A stretch of 64,000 nt of DNA from Rhabdornis inornatus (Eukaryota > Chordata > Aves > Passeriformes > Rhabdornithidae): the NCBI GenBank assembly GCA_013397075.1, contig VWZS01004360.1, forward strand, positions 212,305-276,304. Reading direction: 5' to 3'. Made by a program: the position numbers and the translations under genes. Positions 39,701 through 46,700 of this stretch are shown here, one piece after another. Under the pieces are notes generated by a model that ran no database searches, had not been told where the DNA came from, and worked only from the letters and a program-made list of their open reading frames with translations. The first letter of the stretch is position 1; each line of letters starts with the position of its first letter.

Positions 39701-40424
39701 ACATGAAATAAAGCAACGATTACTTTGGTGTGTATGTGTATTTAAACAAAAAGAGGCAGGAAAATAATTACGCAACCAAAGACAAATAATTAACTCCCTA
39801 CAAACTCAACTAAATTGCATTCCCAGACTACTGGCTAAAATAAGTCATCTTTGGATTTTTTATGCATATATACAGATGTGTAGCTGCTACCCTGATGCTG
39901 ATTGATCACCTTTGGTGTTTATTGTATTGGAGGGGTTAGCTTTCACTCCTATACATATGCAATGGTTTTGCAACAGCATTCTGAATTTAACCTCTGAGAA
40001 ACAATGCTGGATTGATAGCATTGAAGTCTAATGCTTCTTGTTTAGCCATTTAAAGTCATGGAAGGTGTTGTGCAGAAAATCTCTCTCATATCAACCCAAT
40101 TATTCTGGAGGAGGAAGATAGGAAACAAAAAAAAGAGCTTCCAGTCCTCTGTCCCAATAGAGTGAATTAAAACACCAAGGAAATACATTTGACACAAAGT
40201 TAGCTTCCCATTCAGAAAAGCATTTGAGGCAATCAGGTTTGCTGCCCCAAGCTGCCTTTATCTGAAAGAAAATGAAGCCCTGTGAAACCCTATGTTACCT
40301 TTTTCTCCTCAGCAGTGAGGTTGGGTGTTCTCACAGGTGCGTGGGGTATTCCTTTTCTCCGACCTTTGTTTTCAGGCAGAGGGTTTAGAGGAAGGCCACG
40401 ACAGATTTCCTTCAGGCTGGTCAT
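3616..40424 (-). CDS. UROC1: Urocanate hydratase (urocanase), complete gene, 20 coding exons
   Basis: Converts trans-urocanate and water to 4-imidazolone-5-propanoate (EC 4.2.1.49), the second step of histidine breakdown, in liver cytosol, using tightly bound NAD+ as electrophile. Exons, 5' to 3': 40299-40424, 33693-33823, 31074-31167, 30593-30652, 27545-27673, 26818-26879, 25852-25918, 25152-25295, 21350-21438, 20817-20879, 20473-20652, 19852-19949, 19536-19608, 18413-18534, 13869-13939, 12851-12949, 12321-12420, 9478-9559, 4337-4436, 3616-3756. All introns are GT-AG and every phase matches; the sum is 2031 nt, 676 residues plus stop. Seen motifs: NAD-binding-type GLGGMSG at 248-254, GFGPFRW at 445-451, RDHHD at 543-547, GGGVGWGE at 592-599. 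No frameshift or missing block was found. Introns range from 164 bp (intron 10) to 6.5 kb (intron 1). Small introns not listed separately hold nothing I recognise. Confidence 0.98.
4337..4436 (-). CDS. UROC1: UROC1 coding exon 19
   Basis: Residues 597 (part)-630: GEVINGGFGLVLDGSKEAEE then RAKMMLSWDVSNG. Acceptor tttag|G, donor GGA|gtaagc. Confidence 0.97.
4437..9477. other. UROC1 intron 18 (5.0 kb)
   Basis: AT-rich intron. I see no exon-like block, RNA gene or recognisable mobile element; open frames are short and lack family similarity. Confidence 0.6.
9478..9559 (-). CDS. UROC1: UROC1 coding exon 18
   Basis: Residues 570 (part)-597 (part): MAVQNFVGDSFRGATWVALH followed by NGGGVG, a glycine-rich active-site loop. 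Acceptor cccag|AC, donor CTG|gtaaga. Confidence 0.97.
9560..12320. other. UROC1 intron 17 (2.8 kb)
   Basis: The only structure noted is a weak ancient-SINE-like trace at 11560-11800, listed separately. Confidence 0.55.
11560..11800 (+). repeat. Possible ancient MIR/L2-type remnant
   Basis: CACTTTACAGATGGAAAATT (near 11565-11585) resembles the MIR/L2 phrase ending in ACAGATGAGGAAACTGAGG, and TTTGCCCACAGTCACAC with AGCAAGGCCTGAC (11762-11800) resembles the phrase that follows it in MIR. The two blocks are further apart than in the consensus, so an insertion or chance similarity is possible. Confidence 0.28.
12321..12420 (-). CDS. UROC1: UROC1 coding exon 17
   Basis: Residues 537-570 (part): APVVLSRDHHDVSGTDSPFR then ETSNIYDGSAFCA. 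The RDHHD and SPFRET blocks are the best conserved part of the C-terminal half. Acceptor tgcag|GCT, donor GCAG|gtcagt. Confidence 0.98.
12851..12949 (-). CDS. UROC1: UROC1 coding exon 16
   Basis: Residues 504-536: VVGSQARILYSDQKGRVSIA then VAINRAISEGKIK. This corresponds to the bacterial segment around the urocanase signature. Acceptor tccag|GTC, donor AAG|gtttgt. Confidence 0.96.
13869..13939 (-). CDS. UROC1: UROC1 coding exon 15
   Basis: Residues 480 (part)-503, with QQYHDNIRWIREAGRHSL. A 71-base exon placed by similarity. Acceptor gcaag|TG, donor TTG|gtgagt. Confidence 0.95.
13940..18412. other. UROC1 intron 14 (4.5 kb)
   Basis: AT-rich intron with an A-rich stretch around 15630-15660. 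No further gene, RNA or clear repeat recognised. Confidence 0.6.
18413..18534 (-). CDS. UROC1: UROC1 coding exon 14
   Basis: Residues 439 (part)-480 (part), starting DIFSLGFGPFRWVCTSGDPQ. The GFGPFRW block is shared even with bacterial urocanases. Acceptor cccag|G, donor GGAG|gtaagg. Confidence 0.97.
19536..19608 (-). CDS. UROC1: UROC1 coding exon 13
   Basis: Residues 415 (part)-439 (part): ADVAKKGANKTEFRYPSYVQ then HIM and two bases of Gly. At 73 bases it has no long open frame of its own; found by walking from exon 12 and matching the YPSYVQHIMG segment. Acceptor tatag|GT, donor ATGGG|gtatgt. Confidence 0.95.
19852..19949 (-). CDS. UROC1: UROC1 coding exon 12
   Basis: Residues 382 (part)-415 (part), with HVAAINKLA and FFWDYGNAFLLEAQRA. 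Acceptor ttcag|T, donor GCTG|gtgagt. Confidence 0.97.
20473..20652 (-). CDS. UROC1: UROC1 coding exon 11
   Basis: Residues 322 (part)-382 (part), the largest internal exon at 180 bases. Includes GSDQTSCHNPFNGGYYPVQL, a strongly conserved substrate-domain stretch. Acceptor cctag|G, donor GAGAG|gtaaag. Confidence 0.97.
20817..20879 (-). CDS. UROC1: UROC1 coding exon 10
   Basis: Completes Arg301 and encodes EARKNKIALSLGYHGNVVDL, then the first two bases of Trp322. Only 63 bases; located by matching the human LGYHGNVV segment. Acceptor tctag|A, donor TG|gtgagt. Confidence 0.95.
21350..21438 (-). CDS. UROC1: UROC1 coding exon 9
   Basis: Residues 272-301 (part): VDEAALLKRHKQGWLMEISN and NLDHCIARL. 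Acceptor cttag|GTT, donor CTCAG|gtatga. Confidence 0.96.
21439..25151. other. UROC1 intron 8 (3.7 kb)
   Basis: AT-rich, especially 21500-21900. It contains an LTR-related fragment near 24000, listed separately, and otherwise nothing I recognise. Confidence 0.6.
23985..24140 (-). repeat. Diverged LTR-like fragment related to the element near 60.1 kb
   Basis: The stretch with CTTACTTAGCTGAAGTAATT, GGCCTGAACCATGATTTTAC, AAGGCC and AAAGCCTTACTTAT aligns in order, with indels, to 60118-60200 (CTACTTAGCCTAAGTAGCAG, GCCTGAGCCATGATTTTAAA, AAGGCC, AAGGCTTTACCTAT). Two collinear copies in one window show a dispersed repeat. The better copy looks like an LTR, so this is probably a U3 fragment. Limits are approximate. 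Confidence 0.5.
25152..25295 (-). CDS. UROC1: UROC1 coding exon 8 (NAD-binding segment)
   Basis: Residues 224-271. Carries KVFVTSGLGGMSGAQAKAA; the Gly-rich loop at 248-254 is the dinucleotide-binding turn of the urocanase Rossmann-like domain. Acceptor tgcag|CTC, donor GAG|gtgaga. Base composition is more GC-rich than the surrounding introns. Confidence 0.98.
25852..25918 (-). CDS. UROC1: UROC1 coding exon 7
   Basis: Completes Met201 and encodes residues 202-223, YGQMTAGSYCYIGPQGIVHG then TV. This segment is almost unchanged across urocanases. Acceptor cccag|G, donor GTG|gtaagg. Confidence 0.97.
26818..26879 (-). CDS. UROC1: UROC1 coding exon 6
   Basis: Residues 181-201 (part): VIPNYSSRDEYEKMFALGVT plus AT of the next Met codon. 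Acceptor ttag|GTT, donor ACAAT|gtaaga. Confidence 0.95.
27545..27673 (-). CDS. UROC1: UROC1 coding exon 5
   Basis: Residues 138-180, including EEQTLVMYSGHPLGLFPS and ITNGM. Flanked by ttcag|TTC and ATG|gtaggt. The short SHQHAPR segment differs from my recollection of human, which has SSRSAPR. Confidence 0.96.
27674..30592. other. UROC1 intron 4 (2.9 kb)
   Basis: Contains an A-rich simple tract at 28154-28180 (long A runs broken by C). No other element recognised. Confidence 0.6.
30593..30652 (-). CDS. UROC1: UROC1 coding exon 4
   Basis: A 60-base exon, residues 118-137, encoding FPQELVTYGGNGQVFSNWAQ, matching the family's Gly-rich YGGNG segment exactly. Too short to stand out as an open frame; placed by similarity and splice sites (tttag|TTT, CAG|gtagga). 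Confidence 0.96.
31074..31167 (-). CDS. UROC1: UROC1 coding exon 3
   Basis: Residues 86 (part)-117, with AYPIGEYPCKTKSAAAIM and MIMNNLDPSVAQ. Acceptor cag|G, donor CAG|gtaagg, phase 0. Confidence 0.97.
31168..33692. other. UROC1 intron 2 (2.5 kb)
   Basis: Contains a possible old retroposon tail near 31.9 kb, listed separately, and a poly-A run at about 32158-32170. Nothing else recognised. Confidence 0.55.
31850..31935 (+). repeat. Possible ancient SINE/LINE tail
   Basis: CTGTTTAGGGCAGGGACTGT followed by GTCTGCACAGG and TAGTACAGTTGTGCTGAGGG resembles a tail phrase common in old sauropsid retroposons (roughly: GGGGCAGGGACTGT, then a short T/G-rich gap, TGTACAG, CTAGCACA). The match is by eye and from memory, so family and limits are unsure. 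Confidence 0.3.
33693..33823 (-). CDS. UROC1: UROC1 coding exon 2
   Basis: Residues 43-86 (part), including NALRYFPP and YGHIYMYRFCPDIEMR, nearly invariant in vertebrate urocanases. Acceptor ttggcag|CTG, donor ATGAG|gtgagg; the Arg codon is split after two bases. Confidence 0.97.
33824..40298. other. UROC1 intron 1 (6.5 kb)
   Basis: The longest intron of the gene and a usual place for tissue enhancers. I recognised no exon, RNA gene or mobile element. A locally GC-richer stretch lies at 37440-37900 without CpG clustering. Confidence 0.55.
40299..40424 (-). CDS. UROC1: UROC1 coding exon 1 (start)
   Basis: Residues 1-42, beginning MTSLKEICRGLPLNPLPEN and containing the conserved PHAPVRTP stretch. 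The ATG at 424 matches the human N-terminus; open frame continues upstream without family similarity, so longer starts are unlikely. Ends in phase 0 at AAG|gtaaca. Confidence 0.95.
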
Positions 40425-40489
40425 AGCTGCTGAGGAAATAGGAGGAAAGGCAACGCAAACTGGAGAAGTATGAGGAAAGGGAGCACAAG

Positions 40490-40523
40490 GAATTGTGCAG
40501 GAAAGCAAGATGCTGCACAATTC
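40490..40523. promoter_or_regulatory. Perfect inverted repeat of C/EBP-like motifs upstream of UROC1
   Basis: GAATTGTGCAG (40490-40500) is followed 12 bases later by its exact reverse complement CTGCACAATTC (40513-40523), 66 to 99 bp upstream of the UROC1 start codon. Each arm holds ATTGTGCA, close to half of a C/EBP palindrome. C/EBP factors drive many liver amino-acid catabolism genes, so paired sites here would fit. It may instead lie in the 5' UTR and form a hairpin in the transcript. Confidence 0.45.
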
Positions 40524-40640
40524 AAATGTGCCACCACTCCAGGGTGATCTCCAAGGGGACAGACTGTCCTCTGGCTTTTGCAACCAGGGCTGTCAGGGCA
40601 GGTGGTACAGCTGACACACCTCCCCACTCTGTGCCATGCC

Positions 40641-40645
40641 ATTGG
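40641..40645 (-). promoter_or_regulatory. Possible UROC1 CCAAT box
   Basis: ATTGG on the plus strand reads CCAAT toward UROC1, about 215 bp upstream of the ATG. I see no TATA box between it and the start codon. Short motif, weak evidence. Confidence 0.25.
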
Positions 40646-41249
40646 CTCTTCCCTCCTCCCCCAAAATGAATGATTCACAGTGTGGCCGATTATTCTCTGG
40701 GTGCTTTGTCAACTGGTGCTGTGCTACGTCACTAGAGAAAATTCAGTCACTTTCCAGATAACCTGATCCCCTCAATGGCTGAGTGAGAGTCATGGTCTGG
40801 AGCAGGAATATTGACTGAGACATCAAGAACTGTACATTTATGTTATTATAGTTTAGGAACTGATGAAAGTTAAGGATTATTCACATCACTGTTCTTACAT
40901 ACTGTTCAGTTAAGATGGGCATTCTCTGTTTGACACCCCTTGGTATGGGAAGTTCCTCAGATCTCATCAATTCATCTTCTAGACAGCAGCAGTGGTCATT
41001 GTAACAGCAGCATTTCCCCCTTAGGTGTTAGCTCCTCTCAGCTCACAGGCATGAATGGATTTTCATCGCATTGAACTGGAAGTGGATTTCTCAAGACAGG
41101 CAATAATTGGGAAGAATAATGAAGGCTTTCAGTCCTATGTCACTTTTATACCCTACAGTCAACAACAGCTAGAAAATCTTGTACTGCCATCCAGGCATCA
41201 CAGGTAAATGAATGTACTTAACTTTGATTTTCCACTTAACAGTGCAAGG

Positions 41250-41262
41250 TGAACTTTGCTCT
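41250..41262 (-). promoter_or_regulatory. HNF4-like site upstream of UROC1
   Basis: On the minus strand this reads AGAGCAAAGTTCA, containing the HNF4 core CAAAGTTCA. HNF4A is a main hepatocyte activator and UROC1 is a liver gene; the site is about 830 bp upstream of its ATG. Motif match only. Confidence 0.3.
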
Positions 41263-42305
41263 GCATTCTGGCTTGTTGTTTAAATTATACAGAAGCTTCT
41301 TGACCTTTATTACATCCATTGAACTACAAGTGCCACATTTTAAGCCTGGTGAAATTAACTGGGCAAGGCATTTCAGTTAGAAATGAGCCTAAAACCTGCA
41401 AATGAAAAAATACAGCATTTCCCCACAAAGGCAGCAATCAACAAGCAGTGACAACAAAGCACAATTATTAAATGACAGCCTCTCATTAATGTCAGATCTG
41501 CTTTAGCTCTAGGACATTGTGCACATCCCCAGCTCCCAGTGAAGATGCTCAAGTTGAAAGAACTCAGAGCATCCCAGGGGAGCTGAGCACACAGCAGACT
41601 CAGACCCTCTGAAGGATAATGTCATTTACAGCAGGAGAATTTTGTTTTGTAATTATACAGTATTTTAGCTGCTTTCAAACAAAAGGCAAAGACAAAAAGG
41701 AGACAGAAAAGCCTCTATATTTTAAAAGAAAAAATGAAAACAAAAAAAAAAAAGGAAGGGTAAAGTCAGAAAATTCTACCCCAAAATCTAGCCAGATAAC
41801 CCTGCCATACATAAACATTCCCACCCCAAAGGGAAATAAATCTTTCCTTATTCTTCATTGTACAACTTACATTCTTCAAATCCCTTTAAGGTCTGATCCT
41901 GCACACACAGGGGCACAAGAATAACCTTGTCTGCATTTGCACTCCCATCAGACCTGCTTCCCCCATGACCCCAACAGAAGTTAATGGTGAGAAACCTGAA
42001 GAAAGTGAGAACAAAAATGTGGGGAACTGATACCCTTTGGATTAGGTTGTTTTCTAGGGCTGGGCACTTTCACCCTGTGATTGCTGCATGCTCTCCGCGT
42101 CCCTGGGTCTGTGCCGGAGTTACCGAACCCGGCTCAGGGATTTTGGAAGCACAGAGCCCCCAGCCCCGGGCAGCCACCAGTCCCCTCTCTGCTCGGCTTG
42201 TCCCAGCTCCTGCCTGTGCTGCGCAGTGACACCGGAGCGGTGCCGCCGTGCCCGGGGGTGCCGGGCAGCTGTCATGTGCCGGCCGGGCTGGCAGAGGGTG
42301 CTGCA

Positions 42306-42370
42306 GGGACACACGGACAAGCACAGGGACACGGACACACTGACACGGACAGGACACACGCACGCACAGC
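42306..42370 (+). repeat. GGACAC-type short tandem repeat in the promoter
   Basis: About ten imperfect copies of GGACAC/GACACA units run across this stretch (GGGACACACGGACAAGCACA, then further GGACAC copies). It is a diverged simple repeat inside the CpG-rich block. Confidence 0.7.
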
Positions 42371-42519
42371 CAGCCCGGCTGCGGGAGGAGAGGAGAGGAT
42401 GCGCCTGGAAAACAACGCCCGCAGCTGCGCCCAGCCAGGACCAGCCCAGCCGAGAGGAGGTGCGGAACCGACCCTAAAAAAAAAAAAATAAAGGCAGTTA
42501 AAAAAAAAACAAACGCACA

Positions 42520-42525
42520 TATAAA
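42520..42525 (+). promoter_or_regulatory. TATA box candidate for the netrin-4-like gene
   Basis: GCACATATAAAGCCC is a near-consensus TATA element. Transcription would begin near 42550 and give a 5' UTR of about 1.1 kb if unspliced. A strong donor (GGAAG|gtgagc at 43549) and a plausible acceptor (ctgacag before 43652) would allow a ~100-bp UTR intron. An alternative core element is the TATTTATTTATTTATT run at 43408-43423. Confidence 0.4.
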
Positions 42526-43653
42526 GCCCAGGAGACAGATCACATGTTTTAATAATCCCCCCTTTGCAGCCGGACAGGACCAGAGAGGAAGAGAACTGAG
42601 AAGTGCCCGGTTAGGACGGAGAGATGCGCTAGACAGAGGATGGAGGGAGCAGAGACAAAAGTTGCAGATAACTAACCCGCCCTCGGGAGGGCAGGACCCC
42701 TCGCCCTGAGCCCTGCTGTGGCAGGAGGGAGGAAGGATTCTGCAGCCCCTGTGCCTTTCCCCGCTCTGCTCTGGGCGCTGGGCACGGCACCTCCATCCCG
42801 GGAGCGCAGCCCCTGCCGGAGCCGGGCCAGCAGCACAGACCGGGGACTGCCCGGGCCCCGGCCCCCAGAGCTGGCGCTGGGTTTGTTTTCCACTCCCCTG
42901 GCGCTCGCTGTGTGAAGCAAATCCTTTGGAGGTGGGGGAGAAGCGGCTTCCGTGACAGCGGAGGGAGGAGGGAAATAAAATAAAATAAAACAAACCAAAA
43001 TAAAGAGAGAGAAGAGCCAAGAAAGCACTTGCTTCTCATCATCCCTCAGGGACCAAAGCCAACTCTTTTCTTCTTATGACCCCACGCTGCAGGGAGAGAA
43101 GGTACCGGGGGGCACCTCCTAACAAAGCGGGGCTCAGGCTGCCCGGACCCCCTCGCCAGCCCGGGGAGCTGCGGGGCCGGGGAAGGCTGCCAGGGCGAAC
43201 CCAGGCACAGCCGAGCCGGAGCTGCCCCGAAAGCAAGGAGCAGAAATGAAAGTTTCGAAATAGCATCCGAAGGAGCGCCAAGGAGCGGAGCGAGCAGAGC
43301 TGCCCGCCTCGCACCAGCCCCCGATGCTGCATCCCAGGGGCTGCGCCAGAGATGTGAACGTCCCCTGCCCCTGCATGGAGAGGGCTAAAGCCACACAAAC
43401 CCCTCGCTATTTATTTATTTATTGGAAGCGATGTATGCCTGACACCCAGAAGGCATCTGAGCCCTGAAAAAAAAACTAAACCACCTCTGGACCCAAACGG
43501 GAACAAGAAGAATGAGACAGCAGCCTTGACCCCTACACTGAGAGGAAGGTGAGCAGAAAGAAAGAAAACACAGAAAAGCCATGCAAGCACGAAACCTGTA
43601 GATTACTGCAGGTCTTTTTTGCTTCACTGAGGACAAATATTTTACTGACAGCC

Positions 43654-43720
43654 ATGCAGCATAAAGGCATCATGCTGATTGTGTTCTTGGAATATTTTAT
43701 TGCTGGACTTGGGGAAGCAG
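43654..43720 (+). CDS. NTN4L: NTN4L coding exon 1 (signal peptide)
   Basis: Encodes MQHKGIMLIVFLEYFIAGLG then EA and one base of the next codon; donor GCAG|gtaagc. The ATG at 43654 is the first in frame and has a fair context (CAGCC before). A second ATG at 43672 would still leave a hydrophobic leader. A Glu inside the hydrophobic stretch is unusual for a signal peptide. Identification rests on exact phase agreement with exon 2 and on the promoter upstream; it is weaker than for exons 2 and 3. Confidence 0.7.
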
Positions 43721-46700
43721 GTAAGCAAAATAAATCAATATTGCCATTCTGCAACAATTTATGCTAACTTTAGCAAGGGAAAGGGGATAGAAGTCAGGTC
43801 TGTTTGTAAAAAATAAATCAACATCTTTATTATAGATTGATTTTTACAAGGAATCTGTGTTAGTCAATATATACAAATGCTTCTTATTCCCTGCAATACC
43901 CAGCTTTATAGTTCAGTCTCCTTCCAAAGACTTATCATAGGATGTACAGGTTCATACACCTTTAAAAGAAAGGAGTGTGTCATTTTTGGTAACAAAAGAA
44001 AAGTAAGAGAGAAAGAAAGAGATAGATGGAGTGAGATATGCTGGATGTTTGTTTTGAGGAGGAAACACTGCCTTCCTAGGCAGGATGAGTGAAATGACAG
44101 CATCCTTGGAAAGCATCAGCGTAGGAATCTGAATTATTCTCGTTAACTTAATATTGCATCATTAAAAATCAGAGACACTGTTTAGGAAATCTTAACTGAA
44201 TAGTTAATATGCAGAGGACAGGATTAAATTAGCATTAGAGAAAAATGGATTAAAAGAGAAAGAGAAGCTGAGTAGTTGTGTATGTGGGTGTACAAATAAA
44301 CATATACAGGAATGATACATCTGTAATGGTACTTACATGGGGTTCTAAAAATACCTGGATTATGATGAAGACAAATTCCTTAAAGGAAAGGAAGTAAAGC
44401 ACTGGATTTTTGTCCTTTCTGTTGAGGTTTAATACATCTTTAAGTTCAAAAAGGATTAATTACAAGAATCAGGTCAGAAAAAATAAAAATAATTATTGAT
44501 GAAAAAACAGTTCATCCTTGGTGACTTTTCCTTTGAGATACTCTCTTGGAATCTCTCTTCCTGTACAGGAAAGCATTTCAATGGTTTAAATTTCACCTGT
44601 GTGCTCAGAGTATTAGGACAGGAACAGCACTCTTCATGCAGTGATTGGAAAGCAAGGCTTTGACAGTGATTTGATAGCTGAAGGGCTCAGCTATCCTGCA
44701 AATTACAGTGAAGACAGAGCAGATCAAGTGGATTCAGCTCAGATTATTCCCTAGCTAGAACCCCTCTGATAACAGACAGCAGATTTCCATAACTGCAAGA
44801 GTTATTGCCTTAAAAACTGAAAACAGCTCATCAATTTATTATCCTGTCGTATTACCCAGTAACTCATTTGGGGAAAAGGCTGTCACAACGTGACAGGGAA
44901 TGAGGGGAGGGGGTACATGTGCCTTAACTCTCTTAGTGCCTCATTCTGGGCATTCTCTAGGTGCCCAGGCTGGGATGTAGTCTACATAGGATACATATGT
45001 CAACATGCAGCACAGGAAGGTTGCAGAGATCTCTTGTGAAGTTGCTGACACTTGCAGAATGCAGCCTGTTACAAACGAGCCTAAATCTGCTCTGCATCCA
45101 ATTCACTACAAGAAAATGAATCTTCAAGGAAACACAGGTCCCAGCTGGCTGCTTAGGAAATGAATTGGCAGGGAGGGAGTGTGTTCTGTTTGGAGCTAAA
45201 CTCACTCAAAATAATAGTGTAGGACATAGTGAATAGGAGCAAAACAATTCGATATTGAAGGTGATGCTGCTAAGGATTCAATGTCCCTTTAAATAAATAT
45301 TTGGTGTTTGAATAAAAGGTTGCACAAACTATCAGCCTATGAAAGCACAAGGGTTGCCTGTTAAGTTTTGATTTCTTTATTTAGAGCTGAGACATGTACA
45401 GAGAAATATGTTTTTGGCATACTTCATTAGTCTATGGGGAGTAAAAGGCATATAATATTTTTGGGGAGACCATTATTTACCTTCTGCCACCTCAGTGCAG
45501 ACAAGACAGTCTGTGTTGTCAAGATTGACTCCTCAGACCTTCAAACATAATGGGGAAAAGAACACCCAAACAAAAAACCAAACACCTTATTTATTAGGCT
45601 GGAGCAGTCAGCTTGGGTTTATATTGTAAGATGTGACACTTGGACAATCCTTCCCCTTGTGTAATGCAGGTGGAGTGCATTATTCCCCTCAAATCAACTC
45701 TGCAGTGATCTGAAAACTCCTGCATAAGGGACCCTTAGTGGAGCTGACAGCAGCTTGGGCTCTTGCTTCAGCCCCAGACCTCCCCATGTGAGCAGTGCCC
45801 TGGGGAGCAGCACCTGGGCCAGCTCTCATCCCACTGGGAGCCCTGACAAAGAAGGTGGGATGGGCTCAGAAACAGCCACTTCCACCATCAAACTCAATAT
45901 GAGATGCAGGACCTGGTGATTAGCTTGGTTTCATCAGGTCTGAGGTTATTCATCTCATCTGCCAATGAAGCTGCAGGTGCTGGAGCCCACTGCTGCTCCA
46001 GGAAGGATGTGGACAGCCAGACTGCAGCTGGGCACCATGGAAGAGGGGCCCAGCCTGGGATCTTCTTCTTCTGTCCATGCCTCAAGTCATGGAGGCAGCT
46101 TGGTTTCACAGCACATTCTGAATTTCACCTCTGAAGTATTTTGACAGCAGGCTCATTAGCCCCAGTTATCAGAACTATTTTAGTGCAGAAATACATCAGG
46201 CTCCTCATAAGGGGATGAAGTTCAGCCAAACTCAGCACATGTTGGCCCCAGACAAACCAAAGGGCTGTACAGCTGTTGAAACCAGTGTTAAAGGGTAAAA
46301 TTCTAGGTCTTACTAAGAAAAACTTGAGCAACTTAAGTCCCCAGGGTGGTTAGATTTAGAACAACATTTATAAGGTCTTGGTTATTAAGAAAAAAGTTGA
46401 ACAGATATATAACAAGTGAAATCCAGGTTGGACATACATGCCAAAATTGCTCCATTAAACACACAGCAGATGATGCCCAAAGGTTTTGCTCTTTCTGAGA
46501 TATGTGAAATTTACTGTCCTGACTCACTGCAGAAGACTTAAACACACAAAATCATAAATCTACATACGGAAAAGAAATAAAAATTCCAATTCAAATCACT
46601 CAGAAAATATTAGGCACCTTTCCAGTCATATCAGCAGGCTTTGGATGAGTTGCCATATGACCTTTCTTCTGTTGAGTATCCAGTGGAGGGTGAAAAAAAA

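Larger units (their letters stand above)
40425..42079. other. Intergenic region, UROC1 side of the divergent gene pair
   Basis: Upstream flank of UROC1 and distal upstream flank of the netrin gene. Apart from the regulatory candidates listed and an A-rich tract at 41731-41757, no gene or repeat is recognised. Confidence 0.5.
42080..43400 (+). promoter_or_regulatory. GC-rich promoter region of the netrin-4-like gene
   Basis: GC and CpG content rise sharply at about 42080-42470 and 42540-43400, ending ~250 bp before the netrin ATG. A TATA box at 42520 lies between the two blocks. The region probably includes the 5' UTR. Long open frames here on both strands are typical of GC-rich DNA and match no family I know. 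Confidence 0.65.

Noticed and set aside
42070..43020. Minus-strand open frame of 316 codons
   Set aside because: It lies in a GC-rich promoter where stop codons are rare, is rich in Ala, Pro, Gly, Ser and Arg, overlaps long frames on the other strand and resembles no family I know.
43549..43653. Upstream extension of NTN4L exon 1
   Set aside because: The frame is open back to 43549 but that position is GTG, not ATG; the first in-frame ATG is 43654, which directly precedes the hydrophobic leader.
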